A stretch of DNA of 64,000 bases, from the NCBI GenBank assembly GCA_027491195.1, contig JAIXWQ010000008.1, positions 434,001 to 498,000 of the forward strand. Reading direction: 5' to 3'. The notes beneath the pieces were generated by a model. That model saw only the letters and a list, made by a program, of their open reading frames with translations. It was not told the origin of the DNA and did not search any database. Source of the DNA: Cytophagaceae bacterium. GTDB taxonomy: Bacteria; Bacteroidota; Bacteroidia; Cytophagales; Spirosomataceae. The position numbers and the translations under genes are program-made. Numbering within the stretch: the first letter of the stretch is position 1; each line of letters begins with the position of its first letter. Of the stretch, positions 34,433 to 43,131 are shown piece after piece.

Positions 34433-34440
34433 CAAAAATA
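34433..34440 (-). promoter_or_regulatory. -7 element of tRNA-Ser
   Basis: The minus strand reads TATTTTTG, a full TAnnTTTG match, 19 bp before the tRNA 5' end. TTCG lies at -33 with a 19-bp spacer. The promoter abuts the stop codon of the S10 peptidase. Confidence 0.5.
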
Positions 34441-34445
34441 GTAAT

Positions 34446-35915
34446 TTATTTCGACGAATCGAAAAAGGAGTCAATATCCTTCTTGAATTGAATCAAGGAT
34501 GGTTTGTGGATGTAGTACATGTGTCCAGATTCGTAATACTTAATGTCTACACGGGAGCGTTGCTCCGGGCGTAGGAACATGTGCTCGATGTCGTAAACTG
34601 CCGTGAAGTACGGGGTCGCGAAATCGTAGTAGCCACAGCCGAGGTAGACTTTGAGGTTCGGGTTTTTAGCCATCGCATCACGAAGACTCTCTGCCACGTT
34701 CAAGTATTTGTTCTGCACGTTTTTGTAAGACCAGGGATACACTTCGCCGAAGACGTTGTAGCCTTTCTCGTCTGTGAACTTCAATTCTTTGGATAAATAA
34801 TCGTTAATCGTCGCAGTGAAAGGACCATCGATGTTCGTGAAAGAAGGATCGAAATCGACGTATTCGCCAGCATCATCTAGGTTACGACCCGTGAAACGCG
34901 CGTCTAAACGTCCGATTGAAAGACCATCGCCACGGCGTAGGGCTTTGTAGAAACGGTTTTCGTCTAAGCGTAGGTTGGCTTGAAGGCATAGCTCTTTGGA
35001 AAGACCAGTGTAATAGGCCATTTTTTCTGCGATGGCAGATTTCTCCGCGTCTGACATCCAGCCGCCTTTGATTAGTGCGGTAGCATAAGGGCCTATCGCC
35101 CATTGCTCAGATTCCTTTAGAACGTCTGCGATCGGTCTCGCCTGTAAGGCTGGAGCTAATTTTTTGTGGTACCAGGCTGCTGCGGTATACGATGGAATGT
35201 ACAAGGCGCGAGGTAGGTCGTTTCCGATGTTGTAATCGTTTGTCCCAAAATTCAAGACAGCTGAGATCAAAATCACCCCATTGATGTAGATGCGGTGCTC
35301 GTCTTGCAAGAATTTCGATAATCCAGCGGCACGGGTAGTACCGTAGCTTTCTCCGGCTAAGAATTTAGGTGAAGCCCAGCGATCGTAGCGACTCAAGAAG
35401 TTGCGCACGAAATCGCCTACGGATTGGATGTCCTCTACGAAGCCATGGTATTTGCTAGCGGGTTCGCCCACGGCGCGGGAATAGCCAGTGGAAACGGGGT
35501 CGATGAAGACTAAATCCGTTTTGTCTAACCAGGAGAATTCGTTAGGTACATAAGAATAAGGTGCGGCGGTTGCGGTGCCGTCTTCTTTTAATACGACGCG
35601 CTTAGGGCCTACGCCGCCCATGTGTAACCATAAGGAGGCAGAACCTGGGCCACCATTGAAGGTGAAAGTGACTGGGCGCTTGGCACCGTCTTCGTCGTCT
35701 TTGGAGTAATAGGTGAAGAAGATTTTGGCCAAAACCTTACCCGTATCCGCCTTCATATGCATATAACCAGTGGTCGCCGTGTAATTAATCACCTTTCCGG
35801 CGATCGTGATGGAGTGTTTCGTCTTTACCACCTGCACGCCTGCCGGGTCTTTCCCGATCTGGGCATTCAGTGTCAACGCTAAGACGCAAAATAATAAAGT
35901 CAATAATTTTTTCAT
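34446..35915 (-). CDS. Secreted S10-family serine carboxypeptidase
   Basis: The start at 35915 gives a signal peptide (MKKLLTLLFCVLALTLNAQ) and a 489-residue protein. The S10 alpha/beta-hydrolase fold is marked by the oxyanion region FTFNGGPGSASLWLHMGGVGP, the nucleophile in LAGESYGTTRAAGL, and the C-terminal catalytic Asp (GCGYYDFATPYFT) and His (YESGHMYYIHKPS). It would remove C-terminal residues from peptides in the periplasm or outside. It is a single gene, divergent from the nitrite/sulfite reductase. Confidence 0.94.
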   Translation of the reverse strand: MKKLLTLLFCVLALTLNAQIGKDPAGVQVVKTKHSITIAGKVINYTATTGYMHMKADTGKVLAKIFFTYYSKDDEDGAKRPVTFTFNGGPGSASLWLHMGGVGPKRVVLKEDGTATAAPYSYVPNEFSWLDKTDLVFIDPVSTGYSRAVGEPASKYHGFVEDIQSVGDFVRNFLSRYDRWASPKFLAGESYGTTRAAGLSKFLQDEHRIYINGVILISAVLNFGTNDYNIGNDLPRALYIPSYTAAAWYHKKLAPALQARPIADVLKESEQWAIGPYATALIKGGWMSDAEKSAIAEKMAYYTGLSKELCLQANLRLDENRFYKALRRGDGLSIGRLDARFTGRNLDDAGEYVDFDPSFTNIDGPFTATINDYLSKELKFTDEKGYNVFGEVYPWSYKNVQNKYLNVAESLRDAMAKNPNLKVYLGCGYYDFATPYFTAVYDIEHMFLRPEQRSRVDIKYYESGHMYYIHKPSLIQFKKDIDSFFDSSK

Positions 35916-35949
35916 CGTTTGAAGATTTTGAAAACGAATATAAAAATTC

Positions 35950-35980
35950 TTTGGCAATAAAAGCTTATTTCGTAGATTTG
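35950..35980 (+). promoter_or_regulatory. Promoter of the nitrite/sulfite reductase operon
   Basis: TTTG (35950-35953), a 19-bp spacer and TAGATTTG (35973-35980) match the full consensus. The leader to the ATG at 36031 would be about 47 nt. Confidence 0.68.
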
Positions 35981-36030
35981 CACCTACTCTATATATTATA
36001 TAGACTTTATGAACATTTCAAGATAAAATT

Positions 36031-38106
36031 ATGCAAAGTTTCCGCTCTGAGATAGAAAACCCCGTTGTCGAAAAAGACATCCTGGATTTAGCGAAAAAAA
36101 TCGCTCAATTTAAGGCTGGCGAGATCCACGAGGAGAAATTCAGAAGTCTTCGCCTCGCGCGCGGTGTCTATGGACAACGCCAACAAGGGGTGCAGATGAT
36201 CCGCATTAAATTGCCATACGGCAAGATTCAATTCCATCAATGGAAGCGGATTTCGGACATTTCAGACGAATATTCGACTGGAAATTTGCACTTAACTACG
36301 CGCCAAGACATTCAGATTCACTATGTGTCGCTGGACCGCACACCGGAACTTTGGGCTAAATTAGAAGAAGACGATATCACTTTACGCGAAGCATGTGGAA
36401 ACACAGTCCGTAACATCACGGCCTCCCCTACTTCCGGCATCGACCCGAAGGAATTATTCGACGTCAGCCCACACGCAGACGCGGCATTCCGCTACTTTTT
36501 GCGTAACCCGATCTGCCAAGAAATGGGTCGTAAAATCAAGATGTCATTCTCGAATACGGACGAAGATACGTCTTTGGCCTATTTACACGATGTGGGGTTC
36601 ATCCCTAAAATCGTAGACGGCGCACGCGGCTTTAAAGTAGTCGTGGGTGGTGGCTTAGGCGCACAACCAATGTTAGCTCACGTAGCATACGAATTCTTAG
36701 CAGAAAATAAAGTAATTCCATTCATCGAGGCTATTTTGCGTGTTTTCGATCGCCACGGCGAACGTAATTCCCGCCACAAAGCCCGCATGAAATTCTTGAT
36801 CCAAAAAATCGGTTTTGAGGCCTTTATGGATTTAGTGAAGGCGGAATCGAAAGCATTGAAAAATCATTCTTTCGAAATTCCATCGGCAACTGCCTGGGAA
36901 GTGGAAGCGCCTACATTAAAAGCTGATGTGGCGACACCATCTACCGAAGAATACGCTACCTGGTTAGCGACGAATACCTTTGAACAAAAGCAAAAAGGAT
37001 TCCACGCGGTTTATGTGCGTATCCTAAATGGGAATATTTCAAGCACTACCTCTCGCTCTTTAATCGAGGCGCTAAAAGGATATATAGGCGATGATATTCG
37101 CATCACGATTAACCAAGGTTTGATGTTGAAATATGTACCTACGGCGAATTTGGCCTACGTATACTTCGTATTAGATGCACATGGTTTAGCGGCTCCGGGA
37201 GCGAACTCCATCGCTAACATCACGGCTTGTCCGGGAACAGACACCTGTAACTTAGCGATCTCTGATTCGACGAATATCACCTCGAAATTAGAGGCAGTCA
37301 TCACCGAAGAATTCCCTTCTTTGATCCATGACAGCGCGATGAAAATCAAAATTTCTGGCTGCATGAATGCCTGTGGACAACACAGCATGGCTTCGATTGG
37401 GTTCCATGGTTCGTCTTTAAAAGCAGCTGACAAACGTGTTTTACCAGCATTACAAGTCTTATTAGGCGGTGCAACTTTGGGAAATGGCGAAGGAAAAATC
37501 GCTGATAAGGTAATCAAGGTTCCTTCTAAAAGAGGCCCGCAAGTATTACGCACCTTATTAAACAATTTCGAAGAAAACGCTCAGGCAGACGAATACTTCC
37601 ACAGCTATTACGATCGCCAAGGCGAGAAATATTTCTACGATTTATTAAAGCCTATCGCAGATTTAAGCACTTTAGTGGATGATGATTTCATCGACTGGGG
37701 AGCGACAGAAAACTTCGCTACCGAAATCGGTGTGGGTGAATGTGCAGGTGTGGTGATCGATTTAGTGGCTACCTTACTTTTTGAATCGGACGAAAAATAC
37801 GAGTGGACGGCAGCGGCATTAGAGGACAAACGCTATGCGGATGCCATCTACCACGCCTACAGTGTGTTTATTTCTGCAGCGAAGGCCTTATTATTAGATA
37901 AATCGATTTCAGTTCCAACGCAACATTCGGTCACCACGAAATTCGATGAGAACTTCGTATCGACAGGTGAGTTTGCAGTCGATGCAGCCTCATTCGCTGA
38001 ATTAGTGTTGCAGATTAACCAAAACGAGCCATCTGCCGAATTCGCTGCTAGCTATACTGCACAAGCTCACGCCTTTTTACAATCCGCTAAAGCCATCCGT
38101 TCTTAA
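36031..38106 (+). CDS. Siroheme nitrite/sulfite reductase with C-terminal extension
   Basis: The 691-residue protein has the two-fold ferredoxin-like/hemoprotein repeat (GNLHLTTRQDIQIHYV, RGFKVVVGGGLGAQPMLAH) and the siroheme-[4Fe-4S] ligand motif split as TACPGTDTCNLA (C-x5-C, about 400) and GCMNACGQHSMASIGFHG (C-x3-C, about 449). The final 150 residues or so (from about 540) form a helical extension not found in the E. coli enzymes; in Bacteroidota it is often labelled HEPN-like. The substrate, nitrite or sulfite, cannot be decided. The SUMT gene for siroheme follows 4 bp later and RidA after that, so the unit is an assimilation operon. Confidence 0.93.
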   Translation: MQSFRSEIENPVVEKDILDLAKKIAQFKAGEIHEEKFRSLRLARGVYGQRQQGVQMIRIKLPYGKIQFHQWKRISDISDEYSTGNLHLTTRQDIQIHYVSLDRTPELWAKLEEDDITLREACGNTVRNITASPTSGIDPKELFDVSPHADAAFRYFLRNPICQEMGRKIKMSFSNTDEDTSLAYLHDVGFIPKIVDGARGFKVVVGGGLGAQPMLAHVAYEFLAENKVIPFIEAILRVFDRHGERNSRHKARMKFLIQKIGFEAFMDLVKAESKALKNHSFEIPSATAWEVEAPTLKADVATPSTEEYATWLATNTFEQKQKGFHAVYVRILNGNISSTTSRSLIEALKGYIGDDIRITINQGLMLKYVPTANLAYVYFVLDAHGLAAPGANSIANITACPGTDTCNLAISDSTNITSKLEAVITEEFPSLIHDSAMKIKISGCMNACGQHSMASIGFHGSSLKAADKRVLPALQVLLGGATLGNGEGKIADKVIKVPSKRGPQVLRTLLNNFEENAQADEYFHSYYDRQGEKYFYDLLKPIADLSTLVDDDFIDWGATENFATEIGVGECAGVVIDLVATLLFESDEKYEWTAAALEDKRYADAIYHAYSVFISAAKALLLDKSISVPTQHSVTTKFDENFVSTGEFAVDAASFAELVLQINQNEPSAEFAASYTAQAHAFLQSAKAIRS

Positions 38107-38110
38107 TCCT

Positions 38111-38905
38111 ATGAAGCATTTAAGCCATTTCAGAAAATTAGAACCCCACCCGAAATTAACGGTGGTAGGTGCTGGCCCAGGTGATCCGGAGTTGATTACT
38201 TTGAAAGCCATTAAGGCGATTGCGTCTGCTCAAGTAGTTTTATATGATGCATTAGTAGACTCAATTTTATTGGAACACTGTTCACATTCAGCCGAGCAAA
38301 TCTATGTAGGTAAGCGAGCAGGTTCTAGCCATTCACAAGACGCGATTAATACCTTAATCGTAGAAAAAGCTTATGCTTTAGGCCATGTGGTACGATTAAA
38401 AGGGGGTGACCCATTTGTTTTTGGTCGCGGTCAAGAAGAAATTGAATATGCACGTAGCTTCGGTTTATTAACGGATTACGTTCCGGGTATTTCGTCTTCT
38501 TATGCAGCACCTGGAGCAGCGGAAATTCCGTTAACGATTCGTGGGGTAAATGAGAGCTTTTGGGTGATGACAGGTACAAAATCTGACGGTTCCTTAACAG
38601 CAGACCTTGCTTTAGGTTTGCAATCTACTGCAACCATAGTGATCCTGATGGGTATGAATAAATTAGAGGAGATTTCGCAATTATGTGCTCGATTTGGCAA
38701 AGGCGATGTTTCTGCTGCGATCATCCAAAACGGCACCATGAAAAACCAGCGGATTGGCATTTCTTCGGCATCCGAATTAGCCTCTATGGCTTCCAAAGAA
38801 GGTTTAAGCAATCCAGCCATCATCGTCATTGGTGAAGTAGTTAGCCATGCGAAGCCTGAATTATGGAAACAAATCACGAAAATTAGCAAAGAAAATGAGC
38901 AATAG
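38111..38905 (+). CDS. cobA: Uroporphyrinogen-III C-methyltransferase (SUMT)
   Basis: The 264-residue enzyme has the SAM-binding start VVGAGPGDPELITLKA (about residues 18-33), GKRAGSSHSQ and the RLKGGDPFVFGRGQEEIEYA signature. It makes precorrin-2, the siroheme precursor, for the upstream reductase. The single-domain protein lacks the CysG oxidase/ferrochelatase half, which must be supplied elsewhere. It overlaps the RidA gene by 11 bp. Confidence 0.95.
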   Translation: MKHLSHFRKLEPHPKLTVVGAGPGDPELITLKAIKAIASAQVVLYDALVDSILLEHCSHSAEQIYVGKRAGSSHSQDAINTLIVEKAYALGHVVRLKGGDPFVFGRGQEEIEYARSFGLLTDYVPGISSSYAAPGAAEIPLTIRGVNESFWVMTGTKSDGSLTADLALGLQSTATIVILMGMNKLEEISQLCARFGKGDVSAAIIQNGTMKNQRIGISSASELASMASKEGLSNPAIIVIGEVVSHAKPELWKQITKISKENEQ

Positions 38906-39281
38906 AATTAACATCTCCAGCGGTTCCCCTTTTGAAGACACCTTCGGTTACTGCCGCGCCGTAAAAACAGGAAATTTGTTAGAAATTTCAGGAACGGTCG
39001 CATTAGTCGATGGCGAAAAAATCACCGCTGACGATTTATATGCTCAAACGTATAATATCATTGAACGCATCGCAGTCGTTTTAGAAGAAGCTGGTTCTTC
39101 CCTAAAAGACGTGGTTCGTACCCGTATTTTTACAACGGATATTTCCAAAAATCTTGACATCGCTCGCGCCCATGCGCATTTCTTTAAAGAGGTAAAACCG
39201 ACAACTGGTATCTACGAAATCTCTGCTTTGATTGCTCCACAGTACAAAGTGGAAATTGAGTTTACGGCTTGGGTGGGGTAA
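38895..39281 (+). CDS. RidA/YjgF-family protein
   Basis: The start at 38895 (MSNRINISSGSPFEDTFGYCRAVKTGNLLEISG) fits the family; a longer frame from 38847 lies within cobA. The 128-residue protein shows LVDGEKITADDLYAQTYNIIERIAVVLEEAGSSLKDVVRTRIFTTDIS and the conserved Arg that binds the imine carboxylate. RidA enzymes deaminate reactive enamines/imines. Its stop abuts a 20-bp palindrome. Confidence 0.9.
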   Translation: MSNRINISSGSPFEDTFGYCRAVKTGNLLEISGTVALVDGEKITADDLYAQTYNIIERIAVVLEEAGSSLKDVVRTRIFTTDISKNLDIARAHAHFFKEVKPTTGIYEISALIAPQYKVEIEFTAWVG

Positions 39282-39319
39282 ATTATCAGTTAACTGATAA
39301 TCTGCTTCGATTATCAGTT
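39282..39319. repeat. Perfect 20-bp palindrome plus a third half-site
   Basis: ATTATCAGTTAACTGATAAT (39282-39301) is a perfect palindrome directly after the RidA stop. The half ATTATCAGTT recurs at 39310-39319, so the middle AACTGATAAT can pair with either flank, with 0 or 8 nt between. The same 10-mer occurs at 34125-34134 and a variant at 32327-32336. Confidence 0.75.
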
Positions 39320-39356
39320 GATTTGTAGCGAACACAAATTTAAAAGCCTACCTCTA

Positions 39357-39382
39357 CATCGTTATTAAACCACATAACGATG
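39357..39382. promoter_or_regulatory. Inverted repeat embedding the start codon of the HExxH lipoprotein
   Basis: CATCGTTAT (39357-39365) and ATAACGATG (39374-39382) are perfect 9-bp arms with an 8-nt loop. The ATG start codon is the last three bases of the right arm, so a folded mRNA would hide it; it could also be a protein operator. Confidence 0.6.
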
Positions 39383-40582
39383 ATAAACCACTATAAAAAA
39401 CCCTTAATCCTTCTTTTAGGATGCCTAATCCTGTTTTCTTGCACGAAAGAAACAGTGGTAGCCCCCGCAATTCCTTCAGCCATTTCAGAGCTTCGAGCCT
39501 GGACCCAAAAAACGGACCCACTTAAACTTGCTTCCTCTATCGCTTGGGAAGCAGCCATTCCGATTAAACTTTCTGACAGCGTCTCTGCCTATGCTGCTCC
39601 TGTCAGAAACACCTACCCCGCAGCCATTTCACCCGATTTCATGGAGTTCATCACATTCGAGCTAGCTGGAAAACGATACGGATTGTATAAATCCTATCGA
39701 CGCTTAAATGAAACCGACATGGAAATCATCATCCAATCCATCGAGGGTGAAACACTGAAAGCAGGTTTCATAAGTAAAAAAAAAGCCCTAATCCCTAAAG
39801 GAAAATCGGTTTCCATGAGAGAGATGAACTTAGATATGGAAGTAGCCTTCATTTATGAGTATATCATGGGCATGCTACTTAACAATGTAAATGTTTATGG
39901 CACAGGTGGCGGCGGAGGATACATCTGGGGCTATTCAAGACCTAACTCTATGAATTATTATGGGAATTATGAGGGAGGTGAAAGTACAAATGAGAATGGC
40001 TCTGGCGGTGACCATACTAATTACACTGATTACAATTACAGTGAGATGCAATTAAAATTGACAAATCCCTGCTTTAAAGAAGTGTTAGCAGATCTTCAGA
40101 AAAATAACGCCTACAGTAAAATTTCAGAAATAATTCAAAAATTTGATTACACAAAACGAGGCTTGAAATACTCTGTAATCATTAATGAAAATACCGCAAG
40201 TTTAGATACTAATTTAAAAGGTCGCAATGCATATGTAGATGGCAAAGTAATAACTTTGAATTCTAACGATCTAAAAACTGCTTCAAAAGAATATATTGCT
40301 CGGGTGATTATTCATGAATATTTACATATCTATATTGGTGGTAAGGTTGCAAACGATGACCATCAAGTAATTTTACACCAATATGTAAATGAAATAGCTT
40401 CCTTTCTACATTCGCTGTATGACACTAATGAGCAAGATGCTAAAATTTTAGCTTTATTAGGACTTCAAAAAGAGAAAGAATGCTACGAATTCATCCTAGA
40501 TAGTTTAGGAAGTGATAAATGGGAGGTTTACAATATCGATCAAAAATATAAAAATCAAAATTATGGCAAACACTGCAATTAA
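39380..40582 (+). CDS. Lipoprotein with HExxH zincin-like C-terminal domain, unknown function
   Basis: The 400-residue protein has a lipoprotein signal peptide (LILFSC, Cys21 or so). A middle region carries a Gly/Tyr/Asn-rich linker (about residues 174-215: GTGGGGGYIWGYSRPNSMNYY and following), and the C-terminal part has VIIHEYLHIYIGG (HEYLH, about residues 313-317), with further histidines in DDHQVILHQYV that could complete a metal site. I do not recognise the family; a surface-exposed metallopeptidase-like domain is inferred. The 3' half has noticeably lower G+C than neighbouring genes. The next gene overlaps its end by 20 bp. Confidence 0.7.
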   Translation: MINHYKKPLILLLGCLILFSCTKETVVAPAIPSAISELRAWTQKTDPLKLASSIAWEAAIPIKLSDSVSAYAAPVRNTYPAAISPDFMEFITFELAGKRYGLYKSYRRLNETDMEIIIQSIEGETLKAGFISKKKALIPKGKSVSMREMNLDMEVAFIYEYIMGMLLNNVNVYGTGGGGGYIWGYSRPNSMNYYGNYEGGESTNENGSGGDHTNYTDYNYSEMQLKLTNPCFKEVLADLQKNNAYSKISEIIQKFDYTKRGLKYSVIINENTASLDTNLKGRNAYVDGKVITLNSNDLKTASKEYIARVIIHEYLHIYIGGKVANDDHQVILHQYVNEIASFLHSLYDTNEQDAKILALLGLQKEKECYEFILDSLGSDKWEVYNIDQKYKNQNYGKHCN

Positions 40583-41075
40583 AATACTGATTATATTTAT
40601 AATCACCACTTGTAGCTTCAAGACTGTAGCGCAAGGAAATCCTAAATACGCATTTTTATTCAATGGATGCGGTCAGGGTGAATTTTACGAATATTTTTCA
40701 CATAATCTAAAAGTGTGGGGCAATAGACCTACATTTAATTTATTCGTTTTTAAATTATCTGGAAACGGAAAAATTACAGAAATGAGGCATTTTGGAGGAA
40801 TGGAAAAAACAGATGCAGAACAAGTAATGAATTTTATAAAACAGTCGGAAAATTGTTGGAATTTACCTTCTGACCCGAAACTTTTTAAATGGATAATACT
40901 CCCTTTTATCTCAGGAAAAGGTAACGCGAATTCACATATTGGTCCTGACTTTAAAAGTACGACAATGGACGCGTTCTCTGAATTAAATAATTTAACTTCT
41001 TATGGAATTTATTCCGGAGAATTTTATGTTACCGATTTGGTTTGGTACATAGATCCACGAATAAAACTGGATTGA
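40563..41075 (+). CDS. Secreted protein of unknown function, paired with the HExxH lipoprotein
   Basis: The start at 40563 gives a signal peptide (MANTAIKILIIFIITTCSFKTVAQ) and 170 residues; a longer frame from 40512 is within the previous gene. The mature part (YAFLFNGCGQGEFYEYFSHNLKVWG onward) has two Cys and aromatic-rich beta segments. I do not recognise it. It is AT-rich like the 3' half of its partner, and the overlap of the two genes suggests coupled synthesis, for example as substrate, inhibitor or partner. Confidence 0.65.
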   Translation: MANTAIKILIIFIITTCSFKTVAQGNPKYAFLFNGCGQGEFYEYFSHNLKVWGNRPTFNLFVFKLSGNGKITEMRHFGGMEKTDAEQVMNFIKQSENCWNLPSDPKLFKWIILPFISGKGNANSHIGPDFKSTTMDAFSELNNLTSYGIYSGEFYVTDLVWYIDPRIKLD

Positions 41076-41110
41076 TCGGGTTTTTGAAATGTACCTGAAA
41101 TTATGAAAAA

Positions 41111-42088
41111 TTAAATCTTCCCAGCCTCCTTTTTCAGCAATTCCACATCGATCGGAACAACACCCAACGATTCACAAACTAAGCCTCCGCCAAGGTTTGC
41201 GAGCTCAGCTATTTGTGAGGCTGAGCCTCCAGCTGCTAATGCGCAGGCTGCAATGGAAATAACGGTATCGCCAGCACCAGAGACATCGGCGATTTGGCGA
41301 ATGTGGGCTGGGATTTGAATTTGGTCTGAGGCAAAATCCATGTAGACTCCACGCTCTGACATAGTTACGAATAGTCCTTTAAAAGACTGAGCTGCTTTGA
41401 AGTCGGCTACGGTTTTAGCGATATTATTTGGCGAAATCGCCGATGCATCCAAACCTAAGCCATCACGTAATTCATTTAAGTTAGGCTTGAACAAGGTAGC
41501 TCCTGTGTAAGCAAAGAAGTTCTTTTTCTTAGGATCTACAACGGTAGGAATATTTTGTGCGGATGCCAAAGCAATGATTTCCTGAATTATATCAGCACTC
41601 AAAACGCCCTTATCGTAATCCTCAAAAAGGATCACATCGACTTCCGGTAACCACGCTTTTACTTGCGCTAATAAGGACGAAGACGAGGTAGCTAAAATAG
41701 GTGCTTCCGTTTCTGAATCTACTCGGATCAGTTGTTGCGATCCAGCAATGACGCGTTCCTTAACTGTCGTAGGACGGCCTTTTTCGATAATAATGCCGGC
41801 TGTGGATAACCCTGCCTCTTGTAGAATACCTTGTAAAGTTTCACCTGTGGAATCATCTCCAATGACCGAACAAACCAACGGTTTTGCACCTAAACTGGCG
41901 ATATTTAATACCACATTTCCTGCTCCACCTAGGCGAGATTCACGCTTCACAACGTTCACCACGGGAACGGGTGCTTCCGGCGAAATGCGATTAACTTTTC
42001 CCCAAGTGTAGGCATCCACCATTAAATCACCTACCACGAGAACGCGTAGGTTTGAAAATTTCTCAATTAGGCTTGATAATTGGCTCAT
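41111..42088 (-). CDS. rfaE1: D-glycero-beta-D-manno-heptose-7-phosphate kinase (RfaE1/HldE N-terminal type)
   Basis: The 325-residue PfkB-family kinase has the sugar-binding start VVGDLMVDAYTWGKVNRISPEAPVPVV, the GGAGNVVLNIA motif and the C-terminal nucleotide signature ADVSGAGDTVISIAACALA (catalytic Asp). It makes heptose-1,7-bisphosphate for LPS core or other heptosides. The adenylyltransferase half of HldE is absent, so it is the separate-gene form. It is probably co-transcribed behind moaA, 15 bp downstream. Confidence 0.92.
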   Translation of the reverse strand: MSQLSSLIEKFSNLRVLVVGDLMVDAYTWGKVNRISPEAPVPVVNVVKRESRLGGAGNVVLNIASLGAKPLVCSVIGDDSTGETLQGILQEAGLSTAGIIIEKGRPTTVKERVIAGSQQLIRVDSETEAPILATSSSSLLAQVKAWLPEVDVILFEDYDKGVLSADIIQEIIALASAQNIPTVVDPKKKNFFAYTGATLFKPNLNELRDGLGLDASAISPNNIAKTVADFKAAQSFKGLFVTMSERGVYMDFASDQIQIPAHIRQIADVSGAGDTVISIAACALAAGGSASQIAELANLGGGLVCESLGVVPIDVELLKKEAGKI

Positions 42089-42103
42089 AGGTATCCCCTT
42101 ATT

Positions 42104-43096
42104 TTATCCTCCGATAGTCGTCATCGATTCTGTAATGACACCTATCCTTTTATTTTCTGCTTCAAAACCGTCCAAAGGACGTTTGTTGAATAAAGTTAAC
42201 AGTTGTTTCTTCACCTCCTCATCGCTGACTCCAGTGCGAAGATACGCCTTCAAATCAAAAACGCCATCATCGTAGAGGCAAGTCTTGACTTGGCCTTTGG
42301 CAGTTAAGCGAATTCGATTGCAAGTGCCACAGAAGGTTCGGCTGAAGGCAGCGATCACTCCGACATTTCCTTTAAATCCGGGAACATCGTAGGTGTGAGC
42401 CGTTTCTCCGTATAGAAATGGTCTTGGCTGTAAACCAGGATAAGCCGATTTAATGCGATCTAAAATCCGAATATGGTCCCAAAACAAGGTTTCCTCTACC
42501 AGCCCCGACCCGTTAAAAGGCATCTCTTCGATAAAACGAATGGACACCGGATGCTCCCGAGCGAACTCGGTCAGCGCAATAATATCCTCTTCATTTTTGC
42601 CGTGCATAACAACGGCATTAATCTTCACCTGGAATCCGGCCTGAATTAAACGAAGGAGATTGTCGTATACTTTTTGGAAATCATCTCTTCGCGTAATTTG
42701 CTTAAAGCGATCCCGATCTAACGAATCTAGACTTAAATTGATGTGACGAACGCCGAGCTTCTGTAAAGATTCTATGTAATCTCCCACGAAAACACCGTTC
42801 GTCGTTAGGCAGATTTCAAGATCTTTCAAACTCGCTAAATCCGTCAAGAAATCGAGCAATCCATTCCGAACAAAAGGCTCTCCACCCGTGATGCGCACCT
42901 TCTTGATACCCATCTCGTGCATGATCCGCGTCAAGCGAAACATCTCCTCCCAGCTCAACAACTCCCGTTCCGGCATATAGTTAATCCCCTCCGCCGGCAT
43001 GCAATAGGTGCAGCGCAGATTGCAACGATCCGTCACCGCGAGTCGTAAATAACTCAATTCGCGGCCGTGATTATCAAAAAGCTGAGGATTATCCAA
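42104..43096 (-). CDS. moaA: GTP 3',8-cyclase MoaA, TTG start
   Basis: The 330-residue radical-SAM enzyme makes the first molybdopterin intermediate from GTP. It has the N-terminal cluster CNLRCTYC (Cys25, 29, 32), the GGEPFVRNGL SAM stretch, the second cluster FCGTCNRIRLTAKGQVKTC and the C-terminal double Gly (MTTIGG). The start codon is TTG (43094-43096); a stop codon lies three codons upstream and no ATG precedes the first cluster. Confidence 0.96.
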   Translation of the reverse strand: MDNPQLFDNHGRELSYLRLAVTDRCNLRCTYCMPAEGINYMPERELLSWEEMFRLTRIMHEMGIKKVRITGGEPFVRNGLLDFLTDLASLKDLEICLTTNGVFVGDYIESLQKLGVRHINLSLDSLDRDRFKQITRRDDFQKVYDNLLRLIQAGFQVKINAVVMHGKNEEDIIALTEFAREHPVSIRFIEEMPFNGSGLVEETLFWDHIRILDRIKSAYPGLQPRPFLYGETAHTYDVPGFKGNVGVIAAFSRTFCGTCNRIRLTAKGQVKTCLYDDGVFDLKAYLRTGVSDEEVKKQLLTLFNKRPLDGFEAENKRIGVITESMTTIGG

Positions 43097-43122
43097 TATA
43101 TTTGCTCAAGTATTCAAAGGTA
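43097..43122. promoter_or_regulatory. Overlapping divergent -7 elements of moaA and moaD
   Basis: TATATTTG on the plus strand (43097-43104, for moaD) and TACCTTTG on the minus strand (43115-43122, for moaA) are both full TAnnTTTG matches. They lie within 26 bp of each other, and the moaD element touches the moaA start codon. Confidence 0.5.
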
Positions 43123-43131
43123 CAAAAAACG

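Noticed and set aside
34882-35103. Minus-strand 73-codon frame within the S10 peptidase gene
   Set aside because: Shadow frame of a well-supported gene with no homology.
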